This document shows positions 26,486 through 34,788 of a stretch of 64,000 nt of DNA, piece after piece (the stretch's first letter is position 1; every line of letters begins with the position of its first letter). Below the pieces are notes generated by a model. It was not told the origin of the DNA, made no database searches, and worked only from the letters and a program-made list of their open reading frames with translations. This DNA is from Guptibacillus hwajinpoensis (GTDB taxonomy: Bacteria; Bacillota; Bacilli; Bacillales; Guptibacillaceae): assembly GCF_020524165.1 (NCBI RefSeq), contig NZ_JAIVKU010000003.1:638135-702134 (forward strand), in the 5' to 3' direction. The translations under genes were made by a program, and so were the position numbers.

Positions 26486-27079
26486 ATGGTAGAAAAGGGG
26501 AAAAAGAGGGGTCCGAAATACGATAAGATCATTGATGCAGCCGTTGTCGTGATTGCACAGAATGGTTATCATCAGGCGCAGGTATCTAAAATTGCGCGTG
26601 AAGCTGGAGTGGCAGACGGTACTATCTATCTTTATTTTAAAAATAAAGAAGATCTGTTAATCTCGTTATTTCAGAAAAAAATGGGAAGCTTTATCGACAA
26701 AACGGAAGAACAAATTGCAAAGAAAGAGAATGCAATGGATAAATTGTTTACGCTGATCGATATGCATTTCAAGCACCTAGGTTCTGACTACGAACTTGCC
26801 ATTGTAACTCAACTAGAGTTAAGACAGACAAACAAAGCACTTCGCGCACAAATTGGCGAAGTATTAAAAAAATACTTAACGCTTGTGGACCACATCTTGC
26901 ATGAGGGAATTAAGTCAGGATTATTTATAGAGGAATTAGATATTCGCCTCGCAAGACAAATGATATTTGGAACGCTTGATGAAACTGTTACAAACTGGGT
27001 CATGAAAGATCATAAGTTCGAACTGGAACCACTTGCTAAGCCGCTTCATCATCTTTTGATTAATGGCTTAAGCAAATAA
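26486..27079 (+). CDS. fadR: Fatty-acid degradation repressor FadR (TetR family)
   Basis: 197-residue TetR-type regulator. N-terminal helix-turn-helix (about residues 12-58: YDKIIDAAVVVIAQNGYHQAQVS..., VADGTIYLYFKNKEDLL) followed by an all-helical ligand/dimerisation domain. Start ATG 26486 with AAAGGAG 8 bases upstream; an earlier in-frame ATG at 26387 precedes the operator and is rejected. FadR represses beta-oxidation genes and is released by long-chain acyl-CoA. It lies ahead of fadB-etfB-etfA, and its operator is directly upstream. Confidence 0.92.
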   Translation: MVEKGKKRGPKYDKIIDAAVVVIAQNGYHQAQVSKIAREAGVADGTIYLYFKNKEDLLISLFQKKMGSFIDKTEEQIAKKENAMDKLFTLIDMHFKHLGSDYELAIVTQLELRQTNKALRAQIGEVLKKYLTLVDHILHEGIKSGLFIEELDIRLARQMIFGTLDETVTNWVMKDHKFELEPLAKPLHHLLINGLSK

Positions 27080-27131
27080 ATAGATATCCCGGCTTAGACC
27101 GGGATTCCAAAGTTCTGAGAGGAGTGGAGAA

Positions 27132-27905
27132 GTGGAGTTCATTAACATTTCGAATGAAAACAAAGTAGCGCATGTTACGTTGAATCGTCCTCCAGCTAAC
27201 GCTGTGGCTTCGGACGTTTTACGGGAATTGTCAGAGGCATTCACTCAATTTGAAGACGATCCTAATACAAAGGTCATCTTGATCTCTGGTGAAGGAAGAT
27301 TCTTCTCAGCAGGTGCCGATATTAAGGAATTTACAACGGTTAGCACTGAAGAAGGTTTTGCGGATCTGGGTAGCTATGGGCAACAATTATTCGACAAAAT
27401 GGAAGCGTTCTCAAAACCGATCATTGCCGCTATCCATGGTGCTGCACTTGGCGGAGGGTTAGAGCTTGCGATGGCTTGTCACATTCGCTTCGTAACAGAA
27501 GGTGCTAAGCTAGGTCTGCCTGAGCTGCAGCTAGGTTTAGTTCCTGGATTTGCTGGTACACAACGATTGCCAGCGTTGGTTGGAAAAGCAAAAGCAGCTG
27601 AAATGCTACTAACGAGCGAACCAATCTCAGGACGCGAAGCTGTGGAACTAGGGTTAGCAAATCAAGTGGTTAGCGAGGAAGAGCTTTTACCAAAAGCGAA
27701 AGAACTTGCAGAAAAAATTGCTAAGAAAAGCGCTGTAGCTGTCAGCTATGCGATGAAACTACTTACTTATTCAAAAACAGAAAAATTTGATGAAGGCGTT
27801 CAAAAAGAAAGAGAGTATTTTGGAAAGGCATTCGCTTCAGAAGATGGACAAGAAGGAATTCAAGCGTTCATTGAGAAGCGTCAGCCAAACTTTCAAGATA
27901 AATAA
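27132..27905 (+). CDS. fadB: Enoyl-CoA hydratase
   Basis: 257-residue crotonase-fold enzyme hydrating 2-enoyl-CoA to 3-hydroxyacyl-CoA in beta-oxidation. Crotonase features: GRFFSAGADIKEF (first oxyanion-hole region, ~residues 56-68), AAIHGAALGGGLELAMACH (second, ~98-116), and PELQLGLVPGFAGTQRLPALVG with an acidic catalytic residue. GTG start at 27132 with AGGAGTGG upstream. It follows fadR after a GC-rich hairpin (27086-27105) without a T tract, so readthrough is likely. Cotranscribed with etfBA. Confidence 0.92.
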   Translation: MEFINISNENKVAHVTLNRPPANAVASDVLRELSEAFTQFEDDPNTKVILISGEGRFFSAGADIKEFTTVSTEEGFADLGSYGQQLFDKMEAFSKPIIAAIHGAALGGGLELAMACHIRFVTEGAKLGLPELQLGLVPGFAGTQRLPALVGKAKAAEMLLTSEPISGREAVELGLANQVVSEEELLPKAKELAEKIAKKSAVAVSYAMKLLTYSKTEKFDEGVQKEREYFGKAFASEDGQEGIQAFIEKRQPNFQDK

Positions 27906-27934
27906 GGTAAATTATTTCAGGGAGGGATAAAGAT

Positions 27935-28705
27935 ATGAACATTTATGTCATTATGAAAAGAACATTCGATACAGAGGAAAAAATCGTGATTGAAAATGGA
28001 AAAATTAGCGAAGAAGGCGTTGAGTTTATCATCAATCCATATGATGAGTATGCGATTGAAGAAGCCATTCAGCTACGCGACGATCATGGTGGAGAAGTAA
28101 CTGTGGTTAGCATTGGTGATGAAGAAGTTGAAAAAGAACTACGTACAGCTCTAGCAATGGGAGCAGATAAAGCCGTTCTCATTAACAACGAAGATCTTGA
28201 TGACAGTGATCAGTATACGACGACTGCCCTTCTTGCAGCTTATTTTGAAGACAAAGAATATGATATTATTCTTGGCGGAAATGTATCAAACGACAACAGC
28301 ACGGGTCAAATTGGTCCGCGTCTTGCTGAGAAACTTGGAATCGCTTACGTAACAACAATTACGAAGCTTGATATCGATGGAACAACAGCAACAATGGAAC
28401 GTGATGTGGAAGGTGATATGGAAGTTGTTGAAGCGCAATTACCGCTACTTGTTACGGCTCAGCAGGGGCTTAATGAACCACGTTATCCATCACTTCCGGG
28501 TATTATGAAAGCAAAGAAAAAGCCTCTAGAAGAAATTGATTATGACGATCTTGATGTCGATGAAGATGAAATTGAAGCTAAAACAGAAACAGTTGAAGTT
28601 TATTTGCCGCCAAAGAAAGAAGCTGGCAAAGTACTTGAAGGTGAAATTGGAGATCAAGTGGAAGAATTAGTGAAATTACTTCGCCAGGAAGCGAAAGTTA
28701 TATAG
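27935..28705 (+). CDS. etfB: Electron transfer flavoprotein beta subunit
   Basis: 256-residue beta subunit (AMP-binding) of ETF, which carries electrons from acyl-CoA dehydrogenases to the respiratory chain. It contains the conserved NPYDEYAIEEAIQLRDDHGG segment, ALAMGADKAVLI, and the EtfB signature near VEAQLPLLVTAQQGLNEPRYPSLPGIMKAKKKP. GGGAGG precedes the ATG by 10 bases. Part of fadR-fadB-etfB-etfA; 13 bases before etfA. Confidence 0.95.
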   Translation: MNIYVIMKRTFDTEEKIVIENGKISEEGVEFIINPYDEYAIEEAIQLRDDHGGEVTVVSIGDEEVEKELRTALAMGADKAVLINNEDLDDSDQYTTTALLAAYFEDKEYDIILGGNVSNDNSTGQIGPRLAEKLGIAYVTTITKLDIDGTTATMERDVEGDMEVVEAQLPLLVTAQQGLNEPRYPSLPGIMKAKKKPLEEIDYDDLDVDEDEIEAKTETVEVYLPPKKEAGKVLEGEIGDQVEELVKLLRQEAKVI

Positions 28706-28718
28706 GAGGGGATCAACC

Positions 28719-29696
28719 ATGGCCAAAAAAGTACTCGTATTTGCAGAAGCGCGTGACAATGAATTACGAAATGTTTCATTTGAAGCAATTGGTGCTGGGA
28801 AAGAAATCGCAGCTGGTGGCGAAGTCATTGCAGCAATCGCTGGGGAAAATGTGAGCTCTTTAACAGATCAACTCTTTCACTATGGTGCAGATCGTGTCAT
28901 TAAAGTAGAAGATGAAAAACTTAAAAATTATACAAGTGATGGGTATGGTCAAGCATTTTTGCAAATTGTCGAGAGCATCGACCCGGATGCAATTTTATTG
29001 CCACATACATCAATGGGAAAAGACTTAGCGCCACGTCTTGCCAGCAAGCTTGATGCTGGTCTTATCTCCGATGCTACTGGTATTGAACTTGATGGAGAAA
29101 CTGTCGTTTTTACACGACCAATCTATTCCGGTAAAGCATTTGAGAAGAAAAAAGTAAAAGAAGGAATTGTTATTGCTACAATTCGTCCGAATAATATTGC
29201 TGCTCTTGAGATCGATGAATCACGCTCTGGAGAAGTATTTGAAGAAAGTGTAGAAATAAAAGACCTTCGTACAATTGTTAAGGAAGTCGTTCGTAAGTCG
29301 ACTTCTGGTGTTGATCTCTCTGAGGCGAAAGTGATCGTCGCTGGGGGGCGCGGCGTTAAAAGTGAAGAAGGATTTGAACCGCTACAAGAACTTGCTGATC
29401 TTCTCGGAGCTGCTGTAGGGGCTTCTCGAGGAGCTTGTGATGCCGACTATTGTGATTATTCCCTTCAAATTGGGCAAACAGGCAAGGTGGTAACGCCAGA
29501 CCTTTATATTGCTTGTGGAATTTCTGGTGCGATCCAACACTTAGCAGGTATGTCTAACTCAAAAGTAATTGTTGCTATTAATAAAGATCCTGAAGCAAGT
29601 ATTTTCAATGTAGCAGATTATGGAATTGTTGGCGATCTGTTCGAAGTCGTTCCACTGCTTACACAGGAATTTAAGAAAGTGTTACAAACAAGCTAA
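28719..29696 (+). CDS. etfA: Electron transfer flavoprotein alpha subunit
   Basis: 325-residue alpha (FAD-binding) subunit. N-terminal domain (about 1-185), then the FAD domain with VIVAGGRGVKSEEGF, GASRGACDADY, IGQTGKVVTPDLYIACGISGAIQHLAGM (family signature) and a late INKDPEASIFNVADYGIVGDLFEVVP. Expected length for bacterial EtfA. Ribosome binding site AGGAGGGG. Last gene of the fad operon, closed by a strong terminator. Confidence 0.96.
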   Translation: MAKKVLVFAEARDNELRNVSFEAIGAGKEIAAGGEVIAAIAGENVSSLTDQLFHYGADRVIKVEDEKLKNYTSDGYGQAFLQIVESIDPDAILLPHTSMGKDLAPRLASKLDAGLISDATGIELDGETVVFTRPIYSGKAFEKKKVKEGIVIATIRPNNIAALEIDESRSGEVFEESVEIKDLRTIVKEVVRKSTSGVDLSEAKVIVAGGRGVKSEEGFEPLQELADLLGAAVGASRGACDADYCDYSLQIGQTGKVVTPDLYIACGISGAIQHLAGMSNSKVIVAINKDPEASIFNVADYGIVGDLFEVVPLLTQEFKKVLQTS

Positions 29697-29699
29697 GAG

Positions 29700-29728
29700 A
29701 AAAGCGAGCTGTCGTAGCTCGCTTTTTT
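29700..29728 (+). terminator. Terminator of the fad-etf operon
   Basis: 10-bp stem AAAGCGAGCT / AGCTCGCTTT (29701-29710 and 29716-29725) followed by T residues. Confidence 0.9.
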
Positions 29729-29946
29729 AGTGGCGTTTAATAAAGTTCTTGTTTTTCGAGTGATCGTTTTATTATGTAAAAGATAGGGAAGAATGAATGT
29801 AAGTCAAAAGAATGGAATCAGAAAGAGGATTAATGATATACTCATTCTGTGCCAGTTGATAAATATCAAGATGGCAGAGCACACTGAGGCAACCGGCCTT
29901 AACCTGGTATTCTCAAGTGATAAATGTTTAAGGAGGAAGATACAGT

Positions 29947-30258
29947 ATGGCTATTGTACACGCAACAGATCAAAGTTTCGCACAAGAAACAAGTGAAGGT
30001 CTCGTTCTTGCAGACTTCTGGGCACCATGGTGTGGCCCTTGTAAAATGATTGCTCCAGTACTAGAAGAGCTTGATGCTGAAATGAGCGATGTGAAAGTTG
30101 TAAAACTTGACGTTGATGAAAATCAGGAAACAGCAAGCAAATTTGGTGTAATGAGCATTCCGACACTACTCGTTTTCAAAAATGGTGAGGTTGTTGACCA
30201 GGTTGTCGGCTTCCAACCTAAAGAAGCACTAGCACAAACGCTTTCTAAGCACCAATAA
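29947..30258 (+). CDS. trxA: Thioredoxin
   Basis: 103-residue thioredoxin, the cytosolic thiol-disulfide reductant for ribonucleotide reductase and other targets. Active site WCGPC with Cys29 and Cys32 in [14 protein letters not shown]; cis-Pro in [19 protein letters not shown] precedes the ATG. Follows etfA as in B. subtilis. Upstream (29731-29946) I see a TATACT box (29837-29842) without a good -35 and a small inverted repeat TTGATA/TATCAA near 29856-29869, either of which may matter for stress control. Confidence 0.97.
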   Translation: MAIVHATDQSFAQETSEGLVLADFWAPWCGPCKMIAPVLEELDAEMSDVKVVKLDVDENQETASKFGVMSIPTLLVFKNGEVVDQVVGFQPKEALAQTLSKHQ

Positions 30259-30270
30259 GGACGTGTGCTC

Positions 30271-30310
30271 AAAGCACCCGGATCTGATTTCTAGATCCGG
30301 GTGCTTTTTT
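30271..30310 (+). terminator. Terminator of trxA
   Basis: Long GC-rich stem with AAAGCACCCGGATCT pairing to AGATCCGGGTGCTTT across a 7-base loop, followed by a T run. Confidence 0.95.
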
Positions 30311-30336
30311 GGTATCTTCGTTGAGAAGATATGCTA

Positions 30337-30365
30337 TTGACACTGATAATCGTTCTCGATATAAT
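30337..30365 (+). promoter_or_regulatory. Consensus sigma-A promoter upstream of the glycan module
   Basis: Perfect TTGACA (30337-30342), 17 bases, perfect TATAAT (30360-30365). An imperfect inverted repeat CTGATAAT...ATAATCAG (about 30343-30368) covers spacer and -10 and could be an operator. The resulting leader would be ~260 bases long. Confidence 0.7.
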
Positions 30366-30518
30366 CAGCTTGGACAATCCGGCATTTTGAAAATAGTTTG
30401 AAATTCCTTTAATGGAAACACTAGCTGCAGAACAAAGAAATACAGAATAAGAAGAGCTGAAATATTGAGATGTTTTTTTCAATAACAATGCTGAAGGATC
30501 AAAGATAGCGAACAAATT

Positions 30519-30546
30519 TTGAGCGCATGTAAAAGTGTAGTAGAAT
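30519..30546 (+). promoter_or_regulatory. Second candidate promoter of the glycan module
   Basis: TTGAGC (30519-30524), 16 bases, TAGAAT (30541-30546). A transcript from here would begin almost directly with the 11-bp hairpin at 30558-30584. Confidence 0.5.
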
Positions 30547-30557
30547 AGCTTTAGATT

Positions 30558-30584
30558 GAAATGGCCGCTAACTGCGGCCATTTC
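30558..30584. other. Perfect 11-bp hairpin in the leader of the glycan module
   Basis: GAAATGGCCGC (30558-30568) pairs perfectly with GCGGCCATTTC (30574-30584) around TAACT. No T run follows, so it is not a standard terminator; it could be a protective 5' hairpin or an operator. Apart from this and two promoters, nothing else is recognised in the trxA-epimerase gap (30259-30632). Confidence 0.6.
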
Positions 30585-30632
30585 GCTTGTGATAGCGGTT
30601 CATAGATTTGAATTTAGCGGGAGTGCATAAAA

Positions 30633-31577
30633 ATGAAAGTAGTAATTACTGGAGGAGCAGGATTTATAGGGAGTAGCCTGGCAAAGAAGCTATTAAAGGC
30701 TGGTCATCATGTTTCGATTATTGATCATTTTTCATCTTATTATCATAGTGAACGAAAGGTCGAGCATCTCAAAGAAATTAATAAAATTGGTCCTATAAGC
30801 TTACATAGATTTGATTTATTAGATGCTGAAGAGACAATGAATCATTTTAAAGTCCACAGTTATGATAAAGTCATTCATCTTGCTGCTCTTCCTGGTGTTC
30901 AGTACTCACTGAAACACCCACATGACTATATTGATCAGGATATTAAAGTAGTAGTTAATGTGTTAAGCGCAGCAGGAGAAACAGGCGTTCCTCATATTTT
31001 ATTTGGTTCATCTTCTTCTGTATATGGAAATCAAGAAGAAGGACCTGTGGGAGAAGAACAAGCAAATGGACAGGTGAAATCACCCTATGCCGCAGCGAAA
31101 GCTGGAGCGGAATCTTTTTGCCACGCCTATCAATCACTTTATGGTTTCAAATTAACAATACTGAGATTTTTCACAGTATATGGACCGTGGGGACGCCCGG
31201 ATATGGCGATCCCACTATTTACTGAAAAAATCTTAAAGGGCGAGGAAATTACTGTATATGATCGTAATCAGTCAAGAGATTTTACATACATTGATGATAT
31301 TACAAATGGGATAATGTTAGCTCTTAAGCAGAAGGGTATATCTGAGACTTATAACTTGGCTTCAGGAGAACCTGTTTCTCTTACTGAGCTAATTGATCTA
31401 CTTACTAAATATTTTCCACAAGCAAAGGTAAGGGAAGGCACGTTTCGACGAGGAGATGTTCGACATACGTGGGGAGATATTAGTAAGGCACGAAAAGACC
31501 TGGGGTATTCTCCTGAAGTTACCTTTGAAGAGGGGATAAGAAGGACAATTGAATGGGCAAAAAGCTATCACGAATAA
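30633..31577 (+). CDS. NAD-dependent nucleotide-sugar epimerase (SDR extended family)
   Basis: 314-residue extended short-chain dehydrogenase. Rossmann motif GGAGFIG at 7-13, catalytic Ser-Tyr-Lys set with SSSVYG (127-132) and YAAAK (Tyr152, Lys156), and the RFFTVYGPWGRPDMA substrate segment typical of UDP-glucuronate or UDP-glucose 4-epimerase-type enzymes. The C-terminal half has SRDFTYIDDI and YNLASGEPVSL. The exact sugar cannot be fixed. Its 3' end overlaps the next gene by 25 bases, and four genes form a coupled run, so it presumably supplies the activated sugar for the module. Confidence 0.85.
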   Translation: MKVVITGGAGFIGSSLAKKLLKAGHHVSIIDHFSSYYHSERKVEHLKEINKIGPISLHRFDLLDAEETMNHFKVHSYDKVIHLAALPGVQYSLKHPHDYIDQDIKVVVNVLSAAGETGVPHILFGSSSSVYGNQEEGPVGEEQANGQVKSPYAAAKAGAESFCHAYQSLYGFKLTILRFFTVYGPWGRPDMAIPLFTEKILKGEEITVYDRNQSRDFTYIDDITNGIMLALKQKGISETYNLASGEPVSLTELIDLLTKYFPQAKVREGTFRRGDVRHTWGDISKARKDLGYSPEVTFEEGIRRTIEWAKSYHE

Positions 31578-32494
31578 TAAAATGGCTATTTGGCTTGTTC
31601 CTAATCTCTCTCTTTGGTTTTCTACTTTTAAATAAATTTAACCTATCTACCCTAACGTCGCTTACTAACGAGTTGACTAGTCACCCAGGCTTGGTATTTG
31701 CAATGGTTATCGGATATACGTGCTCTTTTTTAATGCGGAGTTGGTGTTGGAGGTTACTTGTTGACCGGCGCATTCCCTTGAAAGTTTATTTGGCAGGAAT
31801 CTTTTATAGCTTGTTCTTTAACCACCTTTTACCGTTTAAGGGAGGGGAAGCTGTACGAATGGGGGTTCTTGCACATAAACAAAAAGGACAATGGACAACT
31901 TCTGTTCAATCTGTCGTTATTCTACGAGCAATCGATCTTTTCTGGCTGGGTGTTTTTGCAATGATTGGAGCAGAAATCTTTGGAATATCAGTAAGCAAAA
32001 CGTTTTTACTAGGAATGCTGGTCTTCTTTTTAGCGAGCGCTTTCGTTATTTTTTTGTATGTTAGAAAGAAATCAGATGCAGGATTTCTGTACAAACAATT
32101 CACTATGATGAAGAAACTATTAAAATCACCATACATGGTTCTTATTTTCGTCCTGTCATGTTTTACTTGGATAGCTGAAGGAATCGTGGTTTATGCTGTC
32201 GCAGGGTTCGCCCATCATTTCACCTATTCAAACGCTATGTGGGTGACGGCCTTGTCAGTAGGATCGGGCATTTTTCAGCTTGCTCCGGGTGGCTTAGCCA
32301 CTTATGAAAGTGTGATGAGTTTCTCGCTTCATCAAGTTGGTTTTGGTTTAGAGGAAGCTTTTTCAATTGCGCTTGTCACCCATGCTTTTAAATATGCTTA
32401 TTCTATTATCGCCGGATTAGTGGCTTTCTATCTTTACCCTCTTCGATTTCAGGAGTTGAAATCGTTTATGAAAAAGAAAGGGGAAACATCATGA
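31553..32494 (+). CDS. Flippase-like integral membrane protein (LPG synthase TM-domain family)
   Basis: 313-residue polytopic protein with about eight hydrophobic segments. It belongs to the family sharing the membrane domain of lysylphosphatidylglycerol synthase (YbhN/UPF0104 type). Visible signatures: NHLLPFKGGEAVRMGVL (residues ~85-101), VVILRAIDLFWLGVF, and the later LSVGSGIFQLAPGGLATYESV motif. No aminoacyl-transferase domain follows, so lipid lysylation is not expected; transfer or flipping of a glycolipid is the usual guess for such proteins. ATG 31553 lies inside the epimerase gene, and its end overlaps the next gene by 4 bases. Confidence 0.8.
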   Translation: MGKKLSRIIKWLFGLFLISLFGFLLLNKFNLSTLTSLTNELTSHPGLVFAMVIGYTCSFLMRSWCWRLLVDRRIPLKVYLAGIFYSLFFNHLLPFKGGEAVRMGVLAHKQKGQWTTSVQSVVILRAIDLFWLGVFAMIGAEIFGISVSKTFLLGMLVFFLASAFVIFLYVRKKSDAGFLYKQFTMMKKLLKSPYMVLIFVLSCFTWIAEGIVVYAVAGFAHHFTYSNAMWVTALSVGSGIFQLAPGGLATYESVMSFSLHQVGFGLEEAFSIALVTHAFKYAYSIIAGLVAFYLYPLRFQELKSFMKKKGETS

Positions 32495-33954
32495 AACAAG
32501 CTTCGAAATTTGAAAAAATAGCAGCAAGATGCTGGAATCTTCTGAATGAAGGTAAGCCGTTTACGCCCATTTTTGTGACGGGTACGATGGTGTTATTATC
32601 AATTACTCATTGGACTTCCATCACGTTCTGGGGAGCCTTTTTACTAGGATTTTTGGCTGTATTGCCACTTCTCGTACTTTATTATGTTTATGATTATCCG
32701 TTATTCTTACGAAATTATTTGTGGATACCTCTCGTAGGCTATTTATTGATTTTTGATCAGTTCTCATTCACAGCAGCTATGCTGGGAATCGGTCTTTATT
32801 TTTTCTTTACAATCTTTTTTTGGGGCACGTTCTATTATCATCTTCGTATTGGAACAAGCTGGCTTAATTATACTCGCTTCTGGAAGCTGGTCCTTAAGAA
32901 TAGTGATTCTACGAGCGGTAACGCACAGGAACAGCTACCCAAATTCCTGTTGATTTTATCGATCTGGACAGCAGTTATTGACACATCTCTAACGAGTGGG
33001 GGTTCATTTGATTGGAGGACACTTGCGTTCTTTTATGCAGGAATCTGGTTGTTTAGCTTTATCCTTCACCGATACCTGTTTGATTGGAAGCCTTCAGTGA
33101 AGCAAGATTATACAAAACCAGTTGAAGCTACGGCGACAAATGATCGCGTTATTATGATTGTCATTGATGGAATGCGAAAAGAACGATTTCAGGAAGCGAA
33201 CACTCCATTCCTTGATTCTTTAAAGAAGAATGGGACAGAATACAGTCAAATGGAAACGGTCTATCCAGCCCGTACTGTTGTATGTTTTTCTTCCATGATG
33301 ACAGGTACATATCCACTTGAACACGGGATTAAGTCCAATATGGTTTGGAATCTTGGGGTGAAAGTAGAAACGATATTTGATTCGCTTCGGAAGGTAGGTA
33401 AGACAGGCAGGCTTCTCGGTATTGCCCATCTTGTTGATGCAATGGGCGATGATGTTGATACTGTAACAGCTGTCATGAACAATGAGGTAGCGGATACGAA
33501 AATTATGGAAGGTGCTCGGCAGATCATGCTTGATAAAAACCCTGACTTCTTTACGGTTCAGCTTATTGGGACAGATCAAACAGGACATGCAAGAGGTGTA
33601 CTGTATGATGATTATATTCAAAAAATTGAAGAAGCGGATAAATTAGTAGAAGAGTATGTTCACTTCCTACATGAAAATGGATTTATGGAAAACACAACGT
33701 TGATTGTGTGCGCGGATCATGGACAGGCAGATGGAATCGGGGGACACGGCCATCTTGATGAAGGGGAACGTTTCGTGCCATTTTTCTTAAATGGGCCAAC
33801 TATTTCCAAAGGGAAAATCGTTGAAGAAAAACATAGCCTTACGTCCGTGGCACCGACTGTAGCGCACTTACTTGGAGCTCCAATTCCATCGCATAGTAGA
33901 GGAGCCATTTTAGAAGAAGCTTTTCAAGATAGAAAGGAAGAAGTTAAGAAATGA
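32491..33954 (+). CDS. Membrane-anchored alkaline-phosphatase-superfamily enzyme
   Basis: 487-residue protein. Residues ~25-195 hold five or six membrane helices; residues ~215-480 form a type I phosphodiesterase/nucleotide pyrophosphatase-like domain. Metal and catalytic residues are in place: Asp226 in MIVIDGMRKER, nucleophile Thr262 in PARTVVC, Asp362 and His366 in GTDQTGH, Asp409-His410 in CADHGQ, and His421 in GHGHLDEG. It is therefore expected to be an active phosphodi- or monoesterase. The substrate is unknown; a lipid-linked phosphate would fit the neighbours. Start and stop overlap both neighbours by 4 bases (ATGA). Confidence 0.82.
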   Translation: MKQASKFEKIAARCWNLLNEGKPFTPIFVTGTMVLLSITHWTSITFWGAFLLGFLAVLPLLVLYYVYDYPLFLRNYLWIPLVGYLLIFDQFSFTAAMLGIGLYFFFTIFFWGTFYYHLRIGTSWLNYTRFWKLVLKNSDSTSGNAQEQLPKFLLILSIWTAVIDTSLTSGGSFDWRTLAFFYAGIWLFSFILHRYLFDWKPSVKQDYTKPVEATATNDRVIMIVIDGMRKERFQEANTPFLDSLKKNGTEYSQMETVYPARTVVCFSSMMTGTYPLEHGIKSNMVWNLGVKVETIFDSLRKVGKTGRLLGIAHLVDAMGDDVDTVTAVMNNEVADTKIMEGARQIMLDKNPDFFTVQLIGTDQTGHARGVLYDDYIQKIEEADKLVEEYVHFLHENGFMENTTLIVCADHGQADGIGGHGHLDEGERFVPFFLNGPTISKGKIVEEKHSLTSVAPTVAHLLGAPIPSHSRGAILEEAFQDRKEEVKK

Positions 33955-34724
33955 AGCAACACGTTATTGTTTTTTTACCTGCACACAACGAAGAAGACTC
34001 TATTGGAGAAGTCATTAAACAGATCCCAAGAGATATTCATCCTACCGTTCGCGTAAGTGTACTAGTGATAGACGATGGGTCTTCTGACCAAACGGTAGAA
34101 GTTTCAAAATCAGCTGGTGCAGACTACATCTATTCTTTTGATACGAACCAGGGGCTTGGTGCGGCTGTTCGAAAAGGTATTTCTTACTCAGTTGAACTTG
34201 GTGCAGATATCGGCGTTATGCTTGATGCTGATAATGAATATCCAGCATGGCAATTACCTGAGCTTCTCGAACCTATATTTAATGGAGATGCAGACTATGT
34301 CATGGGATCACGGTTCAAAGGAACGATTGATGGCATGCGGATTCATCGCCGATTGGGCAATTATTGTTTTACTTTTTTACAATCACTTCTTTTACAGCAG
34401 TGGATCTATGATGGTCAATCAGGTATGAGAGTTTTTTCAAGGCAGGCAATGGAACATAGTGAGATTATTCATGATTATAACTATGCTCAGGTGCTTACAT
34501 TAAATCTTGTTCGAAAAGGATTTAGGGTAAAGGAAGTACCTATTACGTATCAAGTTCGTTCGACAGGCGAATCCTATATTAAATTTAAAGCCTATTTAAC
34601 CTCGGTTCTACCAGCTATTTTCAAGGAAATGACTCGACCTGTACAGAAAGTAGCGATTGATTTTCATGCTCATGATCTCGACCTAAATGAGATGGAAGCC
34701 ATCCTGGCAGAAAAGTCGCACTAA
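33951..34724 (+). CDS. Family 2 glycosyltransferase, DPM1-like
   Basis: 257-residue GT-A fold transferase resembling dolichol/undecaprenyl-phosphate sugar synthases: PAHNEEDSIGEVI (10-22), VIDDGSSDQT (39-48), the DxD metal site in MLDADNEYP (Asp92-Asp94), GSRF, and a GQSGMRVFSR acceptor-loop motif. It has no C-terminal membrane helices, so it acts on the cytosolic membrane face. Typical reaction: sugar transfer from a nucleotide sugar to polyprenyl phosphate. It is the last gene of the four-gene run, overlapping the phosphatase gene by 4 bases. Confidence 0.87.
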   Translation: MKQHVIVFLPAHNEEDSIGEVIKQIPRDIHPTVRVSVLVIDDGSSDQTVEVSKSAGADYIYSFDTNQGLGAAVRKGISYSVELGADIGVMLDADNEYPAWQLPELLEPIFNGDADYVMGSRFKGTIDGMRIHRRLGNYCFTFLQSLLLQQWIYDGQSGMRVFSRQAMEHSEIIHDYNYAQVLTLNLVRKGFRVKEVPITYQVRSTGESYIKFKAYLTSVLPAIFKEMTRPVQKVAIDFHAHDLDLNEMEAILAEKSH

Positions 34725-34749
34725 TTGCCGATCAGTTATTGACTTCAGT

Positions 34750-34772
34750 GATGATAATCATTATCATTATCA
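34750..34772 (+). promoter_or_regulatory. Fur box
   Basis: Perfect 7-1-7 motif TGATAAT-C-ATTATCA at 34752-34766, with a second overlapping ATTATCA at 34766-34772. It lies ~20 bases upstream of the next start codon. Ferric uptake repressor binding here would switch on the two following genes in iron limitation. Confidence 0.9.
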
Positions 34773-34788
34773 ATGAGGAGGATTTCAA

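Noticed and set aside
30291..30581. 96-codon minus-strand frame between trxA and the epimerase
   Set aside because: No ribosome binding site, crosses the trxA terminator and two plus-strand promoters, and shows no recognisable domain.
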